Source: Rhyacophila brunnea (lineage: Eukaryota; Arthropoda; Insecta; Trichoptera; Rhyacophilidae). From it: DNA of 64,000 nucleotides. The stretch's first letter is position 1, and the number at the start of each line of letters is the position of its first letter. Below are positions 12,016-23,714 of the stretch, one piece after another. The stretch spans positions 434,001 through 498,000 of the forward strand of contig JAGYXB010002070.1 in NCBI GenBank assembly GCA_022495005.1, in the 5' to 3' direction. A model generated the notes under the pieces. That model worked only from the letters and a program-made list of their open reading frames with translations, was not told where the DNA came from and did not search any database. A program made the position numbers and the translations under genes.

Positions 12016-14321
12016 GTATATAACAATCTATTAATTAAAAATAATATAAATAATAAAAAATACAGATATCACTTATATCATACATACAACTTATATCATT
12101 ATATACACCTTTTTCTTTTAAATTCGATCGTCCCAGATAGTCAAAATTACTACATAATATATTTATTAAATCTTTTTCCACTTTTTTCAAAACATAGCTT
12201 CTCTGATCAAAATTCGGGACTTTCTTGTAGAAGTTTAAAGGGTAAACTTGTGGTATTTATAATGAATAATAATATAATACTTACCCAGCGAGTGAAAAAT
12301 GTCAATAAATTTGTCTGTTATACCTGAATATACAAGAAAAAGTCATTTTTCTAAATTTGATATTTAAAAAAAAACTTCATTAGATTTAGGACACCGTGTT
12401 TGACAATTCGTATAACCATTACCGACGAAATGGTTTTTGTTACGATTTGCAAAAAAAATGCTTTATCGGACTTAAATTTACTAAAAGTAATACATATGCT
12501 TTTATTATATTATTGTATAGTCATCTATTAATTACCCATATATTATGTGAATAGTACAGGACACAGGTAACATAACCGTAAATGGTACTTCAATTCTTGG
12601 AGCGGTTTCTTTCTAATTATCCTGACTCATAACAATTTCGTTCGCATGCAAACTATTAATTGGCTGTAATATTCAAGATGACGTCTGGTATTAATTTGTG
12701 TATAGGTTACTTACGTAAAAGGGGCGTACCTTTGGGTCGAAAGTATAAACAAGCTATTCCACTAGTTTTGATCACTGTACACGGTGTTTAACACATAATA
12801 TTTACAATGCACTTAGTTAATGAAATTTATTTTAAATGTTGTGATAACAATAAAAATAGTTTGCGATTTAAACCTAAACACCAATTTAACTTGCACTTAT
12901 CAGAATATGTTTTCAAAGTATGATTTTTTCAAAGCATCCGCCAACATCAAGTGCCGGTTTGTTATCCTGACTGAAAATAGTCTATGGGCTCCAAACAATT
13001 TTTTGGTGTATTTGGCACAACTATTCTATTTTTTGAGGTAAAATGGTAGTAGACAATGAGTACCTACCATGTTTTCGTTGAGTTACATGATGTGGTAAGA
13101 TTAATAGGTGTTGAATTAATGGGTGTTGAAGGTCTTATATCTTCTTCACCACTATCATCGCTGAGATATGCACTTCTCCTTCTTTTGAGCGGGATGATAT
13201 CGCTTTCACTATCTGTATCGTTATGATATGTGACGGCCCCCCCGATCAAACTGTCTTCTTTACTTTCTTCGCTGGAAGATCTATCATCGCTGGTTCCGAT
13301 AATGACAAATCCACTATCCGCGTCTCTATGATTATTTCTTATTTCCTGAATTTTGAATAACTACACGTTCGACATCATCAAAATCAATACTATCAAATGA
13401 TATTTTCATTGCTTTTTTGGTGTTTTCCATGGTGATTGTTATTTAATTATTTTCTTAATCACGTTATTTACTGTAGATATTTATGATTATTAATATGTTT
13501 CTACTGTTATGGAACGGCGAGATGAACTTCATTAAATGCGAATTTATATTGATTAAAATGGCTTTATTAGAATGTAATATAATTATAATAGATTATATTG
13601 TGTTGGACAATGATTACTAACCATTACTGGATGCACTTATTTACGGTCTTACGGTCGAGACAATACTTAAGTTGAAAGATTACTAAGAATATATTAAATA
13701 ATCATATTATGCAGTGCAGTGTTAGATATTTGGATTGATAAGAGAAGTGTATCTCAACGCAATATACTTTCTTCATACAAAAATAATGTGGCGTTCAAAG
13801 GACATTGTAAATATCAATGGAACGATTAAGATAAAGCAATCAAAACCATTCTTATACCCCGTAATACATTGGGTGTTTGATGGCACACAAATATGGTCAC
13901 AGTAAGCGGGAAAAGCATTAAAAGTCCGCCCCTTATAGGATATTACGATAGACTGTCTCAAAATTATTTGAAAATTGCAAATATTTAATCAGTTGGATAG
14001 ATAGGTACATCATTTTTCCAAGAATTTATTCAACCCAATGGTTGATACTAACCTAAATTTGATGGTTTATCCTGCATGTTATAATGTAGTTAAATTTGTC
14101 GGCAATAACATTTCGTAGAATTTGTTTTCACGTTTGATACATCGGGGAGTAAATGTATACCTGCCCTGCAGCTGAGCTTCCTACTAGAATTGTTCGGGCC
14201 AGAATGTCTGGCCAAGAGACTGCAAAGAGTTGATTTGAAAGATGTTTGATTTTTTAAATATTATTCTCTCATATACCTTTGTCATCTGCCTATAATAATG
14301 TGATACTTCACCTTCTTTTAG
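12016..14321. other. large intron of ZF-B, with an acidic minus-strand frame
   Basis: Between exons 3 and 4 no plus-strand gene is seen. On the minus strand at about 13064-13430 a frame starts MENTKKAMKISFDSIDFDDV. After one frameshift near a G8 run (13237-13244) it continues as a Ser/Asp-rich segment with DSESDIIPLKRRR and LSDDSGEED. Such acidic stretches occur at the N-terminus of transposases such as piggyBac, but no catalytic part follows, so the assignment is only a guess. The rest is AT-rich. Confidence 0.3.
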
Positions 14322-15258
14322 TTGATTCCTGCAACCACTGCAGTGACCTATTTCGGTAGTCTCGAAGTGTTAGAAAGGATCTTAGAGGTGCATGGGCCAT
14401 ACGATGAAATACAGATTGACTATCAAGACGTTAAAAAAGAATTGGGGTTATATGAAACCAACAAAAATATAGTCAGTCGCACTGCTAAACGTAAGCATAT
14501 CCAATCTTACGTCACAAATCAAAAACTATTAGTAGCTGTCATAAAATTGGAGAAAAAAACGTTAATTGACATAAATTTTGCGTGCAGTTTTTGTTTTGAT
14601 TTTTTTTGCATCGTTATCTCTATTGAAGTTTCACAAAGCTTGTCATAAAAAACCAATAGCGCATAAAATGCAAAAGTACAAAAGCATTCGATCTGATTTC
14701 AAGAATGAAAACATAGTAAATCATTCTGATGTAAAGCCATTTAAATGTGACCAATGTAATTACTCATGTATAAGATCTAGTAATATGACAATACACAAAA
14801 TGACTTATTCTGGTGAAAAGCCATTTAAATGCGACCAATGTACTTACTCGTGTATAGGGTCTAGTGGGATGAAAACACATAAAATGACTCATTCAGGCGA
14901 AAAGCCATTAAATTGTGACCAGTGTTATTATTCATGTATTACATCAAGTACTCTGAAAATACACAAAATGACACATTCTGGTGAAAGGCCATTTATATGT
15001 GCCCAATGTGACTATTCATGTAAAACATCTAGTTATATGAAAATACACGAAATGATTCATTCTTGTGATAGGCCATTTAAATGTGACCAATGTAAATACT
15101 CTTGTACAACATCTCGTAATTTGAAAATACACAAAATGACTCATTCTGGTGAAAAACCATTTAAATGTGACCTGTGTGATTACTCTTGTAAAACATCTGG
15201 TAATCTAAAATTACACAAAAAGACTCATTCTGGTGAAATACGATTTAAATGTGACTAA
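14322..15258 (+). CDS. ZF-B: exon 4 with C2H2 finger array
   Basis: After a ttttag acceptor the exon reads LIPATTAVTYFGSLEVLERI, a linker with VKKELGLYE, and the atypical finger CSFC. An extra T in the T8 run at about 14599-14606 shifts the frame; the match then continues as FFASLSLLKFHKACH. Seven regular fingers of type C-x2-C-x12-H-x3-H follow, joined by HSGEKPF linkers, with helices such as IRSSNMTIH, IGSSGMKTH and TTSRNLKIH. TAA at 15256-15258 replaces the Gln of CDQC and ends the frame. If the extra T is a sequencing error the product is a seven-finger nuclear DNA-binding protein; if real, the gene is dead. Confidence 0.75.
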
Positions 15259-16085
15259 TGTAATTACTCTTGTATAACATCTTCTAATATGAAAAAACAT
15301 GAAATCACACATTCTGGTGAAAAGCTATTTGATTGTAAACAATGAAATTACTGTTGTATCCGATCTAGCGATATAAAATTAGATTAGATGATTCATTCTG
15401 GTAAAAAGCTATTTAATTGTGACCACTGTTATTACCTTTGTATAACATCTCGTAACATGAAGAAACACAAATGGCCCATTCTGATGAAAAGCCACTTAAA
15501 AGTGACTAATGTGACTACTGATCGAAAATATATGATAAATTGAAATTACACAAAATGACTCATTATAGTGAAAGGGCTTTTTAATATGATTAATGTAGTT
15601 ACTCGTGTATTGTTGCATAATAAAGTATACAAATTTACTCATTCTGGTGAAAGCCTTTCAAATGTGATCAATTTAATTACTCTTGTCTAACATCTCTTAA
15701 TATGAAATTACACAAAATGACTAATCCTGTTAAAAAGTATTATAAATGTTATCAATTTGATTATTCGTGTATAACATCTGGTAAGATGAAATTACTTAAA
15801 ACGACTATTTCTGGTGCACAGCCTCTTAAATGTAACCAACGTAATTGATCGTGTGGGTATATCATCTGATGCGATGAATAATGTGATTATTCATAATATA
15901 TTACATCCGGTGCGATGAAAATTAACAAAATGACTCACTGGTGAAAAGTGGTTTAAATCTGATATTATTAGTTTCTCGTACTATATAACTTTCGAGCGAA
16001 AGTTTTAAATGTAGGTAACAACTTTAATTTCACATGTATATCAACTGTTGGATGAAGGCACACAAATTAACTCATATTGGATTAT
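15259..16085 (+). pseudogene. decayed fingers downstream of ZF-B
   Basis: Finger text continues past the stop. First comes CNYSCITSSNMKKHEITHSGEK, then units with stops at conserved Gln or His codons (tgtaaacaatga, gattagatg), then progressively more frameshifted copies recognisable by actcattctggtgaaa near 15640. About eight to ten further units can be sensed before similarity fades near 16080. The ancestral array was therefore roughly twice the length now open, and decay is strongest at its 3' end. Confidence 0.65.
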
Positions 16086-17303
16086 AAGAGATATTATGAT
16101 TATTTCTTAAGGTTTTATAAAAAAACATAGTAGTTATCTTATATATAAAAACTGTATTATTCATGTATCTTAAATGAGTCCAGAACTAGAGTCCAGATCA
16201 GCCGATTGAGTCAATTTTAATTCTGTACGCACGGCATCAACATTACATGAAACTTGAGATGTTATGGCATTGTTTAAATTATCAGATTTTTCGTAAAATT
16301 TAATAATAAATAAATATAACTAAACTGGTAGATTTAAAATTCATATGTACAACAGGTTTAATAAGGGAAATATGCCACCCATTTTATATTTTCTTACTAA
16401 ACCAGGATCGAGCTACTCTATGAGCAAATTTCAATGTTGTTTTGTCTTTTTATCCATATTTTAATATATTTTTTTGTTTTAGAAGGATCGTAGTATAATT
16501 TAATAAAGAAAAATGTTATACTTAAATAATTCAACAATTAGTTTATACAATTATAAACTCTTTCTAATTTTGTCAATCTGTTCATCAATATGTTAATATG
16601 TCTAGGATATTTTTGACAATAAAATTTAGTTGTATACTTTTTTGTTTTATTTGTAGTGTACTTTTGTACTTGCCATCATTTTTTTAATAACAATAATGTG
16701 ATGATAGTCGCATTCAGAATAATAAATATACTATTAACCTAGTAAAGTATCTAATTTTATGTGTATCTTATAAAAATACGAGTGCTAGATTTTGTTATGT
16801 AGGTAGTAATATGGCAGGCATATTAATTTATCTCAGACGGTCAAGTAATTTTTCACGAGATGACGGTGCGATAATTTTGGGGACCTTATGAACCGGAACA
16901 GAGCTCTTTTGCGCTCCGGTCATTTCGATCCGAGTCTGGGTTCGATTCTCACAAGACAAGACGCAATATATTTATATGATATTTTCAAAGCCCATGTGTT
17001 TGTGATTGGAAGCGTTTGGCGCTGTTCGGGATGCCCGTCGTAGGATTTCAGGTATACTCAGTGGATCAAGTATCATTACAATCTTGATGAACTCTTCTGC
17101 GCATATCGTAGAAAGCACTATAATCATTCGGGCACTCTCATCATTAATGATAGATGGTTTTCAAGCCAATGGATTTAATAATGTCATGATTGAACAATTT
17201 AGGATAGCTGCTTAAAGTGTAAGTACTATATTATAAAGCATTCCAATCAATACTCCACCTTCGAATAGATTCCATTTATTAAAAAAGGAAGTCTCCGAGC
17301 TAA
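16086..17303. other. AT-rich region; one unassigned 69-codon frame
   Basis: Nothing recognised from 16086 to 16850. A possible RNA polymerase III B box (ggttcgattct) lies near 16930, but I cannot build a tRNA around it. A frame at 17006-17215 (+) begins EAFGAVRDARRRISGILSGS. The opposite strand of the same bases reads about equally protein-like (LDPLSIPEILRRASRTAPN), so the coding strand is undecided. Confidence 0.3.
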
Positions 17304-17312
17304 CAGAATTGA
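17304..17312 (+). repeat. left target-site duplication of foldback element
   Basis: The nine bases CAGAATTGA are repeated in the same orientation at 23189-23197, exactly outside the two arms. Nine-base duplications are typical of Foldback/Mutator-like elements. Confidence 0.75.
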
Positions 17313-19197
17313 AGGTCCATTTACCTGGAACACCCAATGTTAAAACTCCAACTTTTTTTGCGTGCATTTGTTTGTGCAACGTTAGTGCACGTTTGTGCAC
17401 GATTTTTTTTCGTTTGTGCACCTATAATAACCGAAAAATTCCAATTTCAAATTGGTTTGTGCACGCACATTAAGGGGGTTATTCGCATTTCAATTTGGGT
17501 GACCCAGCTAAATGCTGGATACTTGTGTCATTAAACATGTGTTTTTCCTTAAATTTAAATTGTAAACACTTGTGCGTTGGTAGTGAACGTTAGTGCACGA
17601 TTTTGTTTTTCTTTTTCACCTATATTCAGCGCGCTATTTAATTTTAAAGTTTGTATGCAAAACCTGACTGGGTAGGTTAAAAAAAATATTTTGTAGTTAA
17701 ATCTCTTGTAGCATAGCTAGTGCGCAATTCTGCATACTTTCTTATTTTTTTTCTCATATAGTGCGTGAGTTATTCTATATGAAATATTTAATGAACGTTA
17801 AGTAGAACCACCCAACAAACTATTTTAACTTTTTATTAAATCATCAATTTGTCTATTATTGGCTTACGTTTGTGCACGTGCTTTTTTGGTTTTATCGATT
17901 ATATCGTGAGAGATATTATTTTTTAAAATTTAGTGACTTGATACTTGAACCATTAAATTTGCCTTAAAATTTTTTTGTTCAGTGCATCCGATTAAGTTTA
18001 TATATGTTAACTTTTAACAAGATTTTTAAAATTTTTAACTCTTGTATTAAGCTAGTAATTAGATTTTGAGTGGCCGTCAAGTTTTAAAACCAAACATTTT
18101 TTTTCCACATTTTTTAAATGCACACCATTGAGTAATTTAATTACATGATTTTTCATGAAGTTTTTATTGTTTTTCCATTTAAATTACGCGAAAAATTCGC
18201 ATTTTTCCATTTTCACTAAGTAACCCGTCAAAATGTCTCGAACAAAAACAACCGCATCCGTTTGGAACATCTAGTCAAAAGAGTCTCCTCAAAATAGCCA
18301 AAAGGCTCACTAAATATGTCGGTTTATAATAGACTACCTCAAAATTGACAATTTGATTACACAAAAGTGTCCAAATTACAAAATCATTCAACTTTCTTAA
18401 CATTTATCTATTTATTTTTGATTTTGAATGGATCAATGTCAGTTTCATAAGGAAAAATGCAGTAAATTATATAATTATACTTACCTACTGTTTTTTAAAA
18501 TGATCTGTAATAAAAATAAATACCGTTAAGTTATTAGAATACAATTAGGTATGCATACTTTTGAAAAATGCAATATGTTTTTATCCAACGATATGTTCTT
18601 CAAAAGATAATATTGGAATGACATTTATATTTTTTTTATATAAAGGGGTTAACTTGCACGCACTTAACTCTTCCTAATAATATTTGCATATTATTTTTCT
18701 GTGTTTCTCCAGGTGGTGCAACGTATGCTTGTAGTTCTGGTAGGTGTTATGTTAGGAGAGAAGTGTTAGTCACTTCATATTATGCTATTCAGAATCGATA
18801 TGAAATAAAGTTTTGTAGGTTCTTTAAAAAGTTATTGCCTCTGACAGCTTCGACAATTGTTTCACGCAAATGGTTTTCTTTTGGATGTGTGTGTTTATTA
18901 GTTCTTAAACAACGTACCTACTTACATATCTGTTTACATTTATATTTAAACTCATCACGATTATGAGTTTTTAAATGACATATTTGTTTAGGTACTACTT
19001 TCAAAATAAAATCCATCACACGCAAATGGTTTTTCTCCTGTTTCGTTTTATGAGCGTTAAGATAATTTTGTGCCGAACCTCCGTATAAGTAGTCAATTTA
19101 TTTAAAAGGTTTTTCACCATTTTATATCTTTACATATGCTTGAAGATTACTCCGTCGCGAGCATCCAAATGAACATACATTGCATTTATAAGATATT

Positions 19198-19398
19198 TCA
19201 CGAGTATGTTCTATATAATATGTACATATTCATTTCATGTCTTTTAAGACAACAAAGTCGTACGCATTTATATGAATATACATCGAATTTTAAAGGTTTT
19301 TCACCAGAATTTGTCATTTGCAAGTTTTTAAGATGACTAAGTTGCGAGCATCTATATGAACATACATTGCATTTATAAGGTTTTTCACCATCCACCAA
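19198..19398 (-). pseudogene. zinc-finger fragment in left foldback arm
   Basis: One frame reads GEKPYKCNVCSYRCSQLSHL, then NSGEKPLKFDVYSYKCVRLC. It has one complete-looking finger start, and a second with both first cysteines lost. The finger type (CNVCSYRC) differs from the CDQCNYSC type of the cluster, so it comes from another gene. The mirrored copy lies at about 21345-21500 on the plus strand. Confidence 0.6.
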
Positions 19399-19490
19399 AA
19401 ATGGCCGCGCGGCTTAAGCGTTGGCATATTGCGTCAAGGGTCCCTAGTTCCAATCTTCGGTCCGGCAAGTACGCATATTATTCGCGAAAA
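19391..19490 (+). mobile_element. tRNA-derived SINE head in left arm
   Basis: The stretch from tccaccaaaaatggccgcgc to tacgcatattattcgcg resembles the head of the SINE at 35.02-35.26 kb (ggccgcgcgg A-box-like start, ttccaatc near the B box). It interrupts finger sequence. The mirror copy lies at 21246-21350. Confidence 0.5.
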
Positions 19491-19680
19491 TCTATATGAA
19501 CATACATTGCATTTATTAGATTTTTCATCGGAATGTGTCATTTTGTGTCTTTTAAAACTTTAATTTGCGAGCATCTATATGAACATAAACCGCATTCATT
19601 AGTGTGTTCACCAGTATTGTCATTCCACATGACTTTTTTGTCATCTTATATATTTATAAACTAGCGAGCATCTATATGTA

Positions 19681-20413
19681 CACTGATCACATTTAGGTTC
19701 TTCGTCACAATGTGTTATTTCATGTTTTTTATACGAGTATTGCTGGCACCATTCATTCTGCTCTGCGAGAAGCGGAAGGTCGAGACGGCTTAAAAGTCTT
19801 GGTCGCTCAAAGGATGACAAAATTTAAAAGTGGTCAAGATCCTCAGCCATGAGTATACAACCAAGAAGAGAGGAGAAAACAACTAATTTGCGAGCATCTA
19901 TAAGAACATTCATCGCATTTATAACGTTTTTCATTAGAATATGCCTTTGTTTTGTCTTCTAAAATATTAATTCGCGAGCATCTATATGTACACAAATCGC
20001 ATTAATGAGGCTGTCCACCGTTATGTTTCATTTTATAGATTTTAATGTTTCTAGGTTGCGAGCATCTTTATAAACAATAATTGGATTTATAAGGTTTTTC
20101 AACACTATTAATTATCACTTTTGTATTTTTAAACTACTATGTTGCGAGCAGCTATTTGTGCACTGATTAAATTTAGGTTCTACGAAAGAATTTGTCATAT
20201 CATGTCTTTTACGATTACTGCGGCCACCATTTATTCTGCTTTGCGAGAAACTGAAGATCGAGAAGGCTTGAAAGTCTTAGTCGCTCAAAGGATAACAAAA
20301 TTTAACAGTGGTCAAGATCCTCAGCCATGAGTATACAACCAAGAAAGGAATCGAAGACAACTAATTTGCGAGCATCTATATGAACTTTCATCGCATTTAT
20401 AACGTTTTTATCA
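19681..20413 (+). repeat. 480-bp tandem duplication in left arm only
   Basis: Sequence from 19681 (cactgatcacatttaggttc) recurs from 20161 (cactgattaaatttaggttc). Each copy contains the same short frame, in the second copy reading YSALRETEDREGLKVLVAQR then TKFNSGQDPQP and stop. The frame survives in both copies, but I do not recognise the protein; it may be a captured exon. The right arm lacks this block. Confidence 0.65.
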
Positions 20414-20633
20414 GTATTGCCATTTCATATGTTTTAAGCTCATTAGGTATTTTTAAATTACATATTTGATTATATTGGAAATCACATTCATCACACGCAA
20501 ATGGTTTTTCTCCTGAATGTGTAAGTTCATAAGTTCTTTCATTGAATAAGTTCATGTTATTTGAATATGTTTCTGATAATTCTTCCATATTCCTTCTGTT
20601 GAAAATAATGTAATTTCTATGCCATTTTACCAT
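20397..20633 (-). pseudogene. zinc-finger fragment near foldback centre
   Basis: A minus-strand frame contains THSGEKPFACDECDFQYNQI, one finger start followed by decayed text. Its mirror (THSGEKPVACNE then stop) lies at about 21000-21055 (+). The innermost matched part of the palindrome is therefore about 20455-20560 with 20995-21080, and the unpaired centre is about 435 bp. Confidence 0.55.
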
Positions 20634-21245
20634 AATATTTACAAACTTATTTCGGAAGTCCTATATTATTTTAGCTCAACTATTGAAAAATAATAAAAAT
20701 GTTAGGTAATAGTATTACAAAGATTTTACCACTGAGTTTCATTAGTTAGATTATTATCTAAATTAAAACTGTAAACATCTTTACAGTCTTCTGATGTTGG
20801 TAAATTGAACGATCAAGAGTTACGTATTTTTAACATAATGAATAGCTGCTAAAGAAACTATGTTTTAAAAATCGGATGAACTTGATATTTTTATATTGCA
20901 AACGTATATAAGTATAGACATCTTATCCGTGGTAAACTCAAAATACCTAAACTATCAACTTACCAACTTTTGGCAGCATCGTATCGAATACGTTGTTTAA
21001 GAACTCATAAACTTACACATTCAGGAGAAAAACCAGTTGCGTGTAATGAGTGATGACTTTGAAATGTAATCAAATATGTCATTTAAAAAACCTAGTAGTC
21101 TTAAAACATGTGGAATGACAATACTGGTGCACACACTAACGAATGCGATTTATGTTCATATAGATGCTCGCAAATTAAAGGTTTAAAAGACACAAAATGA
21201 CACATTCTAATGAAAAATCTAATAAATGCAATGTATGTTCATATA

Positions 21246-21350
21246 GATTTTCGCGAATAATATGCGTACTTTCCGGACCGAGGATTGGAACTAGGGACCC
21301 TTGACGCAATATGCCAACGCTTAAGCCGCGCGGCCATTTTTGGTGGATCG
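21246..21350 (-). mobile_element. tRNA-derived SINE head in right arm (mirror copy)
   Basis: This is the reverse complement of 19391-19490 with few changes, containing gcgtactttccggaccgagg and cttaagccgcgcggccat. Its presence in both arms at the same place shows the SINE inserted before the arms were duplicated or were last homogenised. Confidence 0.5.
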
Positions 21351-23188
21351 TGAAAAAACCTTATAAATGCAATGTATGTTCATATAGATGCTCGCAACTA
21401 AGTCATCTTAAAAACTAACAAATGACAAATTCTGGTGAAAAACCTTTAAAATTCGATGTATATTCATATAAATGCGTACGACTTTGTTGTCTTAAATGAA
21501 TATGTACATATTATATAGAACATACTCGTGAAAAATCCTATAAATGCAATGTATGTTCATTTGGATGCTCGCGACGGAGTAATCTTCAAAAATATGTAAA
21601 GATACAAAATGGTGAAAAACCTTTTAAATAAATTGACAACTTATACGGAGGCTCGGCACAAAATTATCTTAACGCTCATAAAACGAAACAGGAGAAAAAC
21701 CATTTGCGTGTGATGAATTTTATTTTGAAAGTAGTACCTAAACAAATATGTCATTTAAAAACTCATAATCGTGATAAGTTTAAATATAAATGTTAACAGA
21801 TATGTAAGTAGGTACGTTGTTTAAGAACTAATAAACACACACATTCAATGCATGCATACCTAATTGTATTCTAATAACTTAACGGTATTTATTTTTATTA
21901 CAGATCATTTTAAAAAACAGTAGGTAAGTATAATTATATAATTTACTGCATTTTTCCTTATGAAACTGACATTGATCCATTCAAAATCATAAATAAATAG
22001 ATTATTGTTAAGAAAGTTGAATGATTTTGTAATCAAATTGTCAATTTTGATGTAGTCTATTATAAACCGACATATTTAATGAGCCTTATACCGTTTTTGA
22101 TAATTTTGAGGAGACTCTTTTGACTGGATGTTCCAAACGGATGCGGTCGTTTTTGTTCAGGACATTTTGACGGCGTACTTAGTGAAAATGGAAAAATGCG
22201 AATTTTTCGCGTAATTTAAATGGAAAAACAATAAAAACTTCATGAAAAATCATGTAATTAAAATACTCAATGGTGTGCATTTAAAAAATGTGGAAGAAAA
22301 ATGTTTGGTTTTAAAACTTGACGGCCACTCAATATCTAATTACTAGCTTAATATAAGAGATAAAAATTTTAAAAATCCTGCTAAAAGTTTACATTAATAA
22401 ACTTAATCAGATGCACTAAAAAAAAAAATTTAAGGCAAATTTAATGGTTCAAGTATCAAGTCACTAAATTTTAAAAAATAATATCTCTCACGATATAATC
22501 GATGAAACAAAAAAAGCACGTGCACAAACGTAAGCTAAAAATAGACAAATTGATGACCTAATAAAAAGTTAAAAAAGTTTGTTGGGTGATTCTACTTAAC
22601 GTTCATCAAATATTTCATATCGAATAACTGACGCACTATATGAGAAAAAAAATAAAAAAGTATGCAGAATTGCGCACTAGCTATGCAACAAGATATTTTA
22701 CTACAAAATATTTTTTTAAACCCACCCAGTCAGGTTTTGCATACAAACTTTAAATTTAAATAGCGCGCTGAATATACGTGAAAAAGAAAAACAAAATCGT
22801 GTACTAACGTTCACTACCAACGCACAAGTGTTTACAATTTAAATTTAAGGAAAAACACATGTTTAGTGACACAAGTATCCAGCATTTAGCTGGGTCACCC
22901 AAATTGAAATGCGAATAACCCCCTTAATGTGCGTGCACAAACGAAAAAAACGCGTGCACAAACGTGCACTAACGATGCACAAACGAATGCACTCGAAAAA
23001 AGTTGAAATTTCAACATTGGGTGACCCAACGTTTAGCTGGAACACCCAATTTGAAATTGGAATTTTTCGGTTATTATAGGTGCACAAACGAAAAAAAATC
23101 GTGCACAAACGTGCACTAACGATGCACAAACAAATGCACGCAAAAAAAGTTGGAGTTTTAACATTGGGTGTTCCAGGTAAATGGACCT

Positions 23189-23197
23189 CAGAATTGA
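23189..23197 (+). repeat. right target-site duplication of foldback element
   Basis: CAGAATTGA, identical to 17304-17312, directly follows the outer end ggacct of the right arm. Confidence 0.75.
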
Positions 23198-23525
23198 AAT
23201 TATTGCTGCCACTAAGACGTCTATTGGAAAAATTGTGATAATTGACTGGCAACTCATCTTATAGATCAGGATGGTAAGCATCTTCATGAACAAGGAGATT
23301 AATGCAAGCATTCACCTGTTCGTTACAAGCTGCATCTGCCAAGACCAAGTCCAATAATATGCGTGACTTCACATTTTTAATTTGAGAAAACTGTTTACAG
23401 TGCATACAGATAGCGGGCAGTCTTATGGTCAGGCTTTGCGTTATGATGAGAGATCCATCTAAACTTTGTGAGTCCGCGTCATTGACGTCAAAAATATGGT
23501 GTATTGTCTTGGTAGTCACTTTATG
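23198..23525 (-). CDS. unrecognised open frame beside the foldback insertion
   Basis: An 86-codon frame (23259-23519) reads MTTKTIHHIFDVNDADSQSL, later CMHCKQFSQIKNVKSRILLD and LADAACNEQVNACINLLVHE. It looks like real protein in composition, but I cannot name it. Past its stop, text reading NYHNFSNRRLSGSNNFNSE runs to the foldback target site. Across the insertion, minus strand 17303-17220 reads VSSETSFFNKWNLFEGGVLI. The element may have landed in a coding or pseudogene sequence. Confidence 0.3.
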
Positions 23526-23714
23526 GTATTATTATCGGTTCTGTTACCCGGTTCTGTAGCCAGTAATTATTGGCAAGTTGTTGGGCTAGGTACCTCAGCT
23601 TTAACCCACAGATCAAAAATGTTGAGGAACAGGAGTCCGAAGTAGGTGGCACAAGTATAAAAAAGACACAGAAAATAAAACTCCGAAATTGTTTAATGGA
23701 GTATTAATTTGTAT

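Larger units (their letters stand above)
17313..23188. mobile_element. 5.9-kb foldback-like element with decayed zinc-finger DNA
   Basis: Both ends carry aggtccatttacctggaac in inverted orientation. Arms of a little over 2 kb follow, nearly identical over long stretches: 18410-18500 pairs with 21910-22000, 18220-18300 with 22100-22180, 19390-19490 with 21245-21350. The outer parts are built of short repeats around gtgcacaaacg, as in Drosophila FB elements, whose arms are tandem subrepeats. The inner parts hold worn C2H2 finger text (CNVCSYRCSQLSHLK, minus strand left, plus strand right). Arms differ by an extra block of about 330 bp at 18560-18890, a 480-bp tandem repeat (19681-20413) present only on the left, and an extra terminal duplication at 22890-23040 on the right. 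No transposase is seen; movement would need one in trans. Confidence 0.75.

Noticed and set aside
16900..16960. tRNA gene around ggttcgattct
   Set aside because: A B-box-like match only. I could not pair an acceptor stem or anticodon arm at the right distances.
17313..23188. Palindrome explained purely as an assembly artefact
   Set aside because: Arms differ by several indels and substitutions, and a 9-bp direct repeat flanks exactly the outer ends. An artefact would give identical arms and no target duplication.
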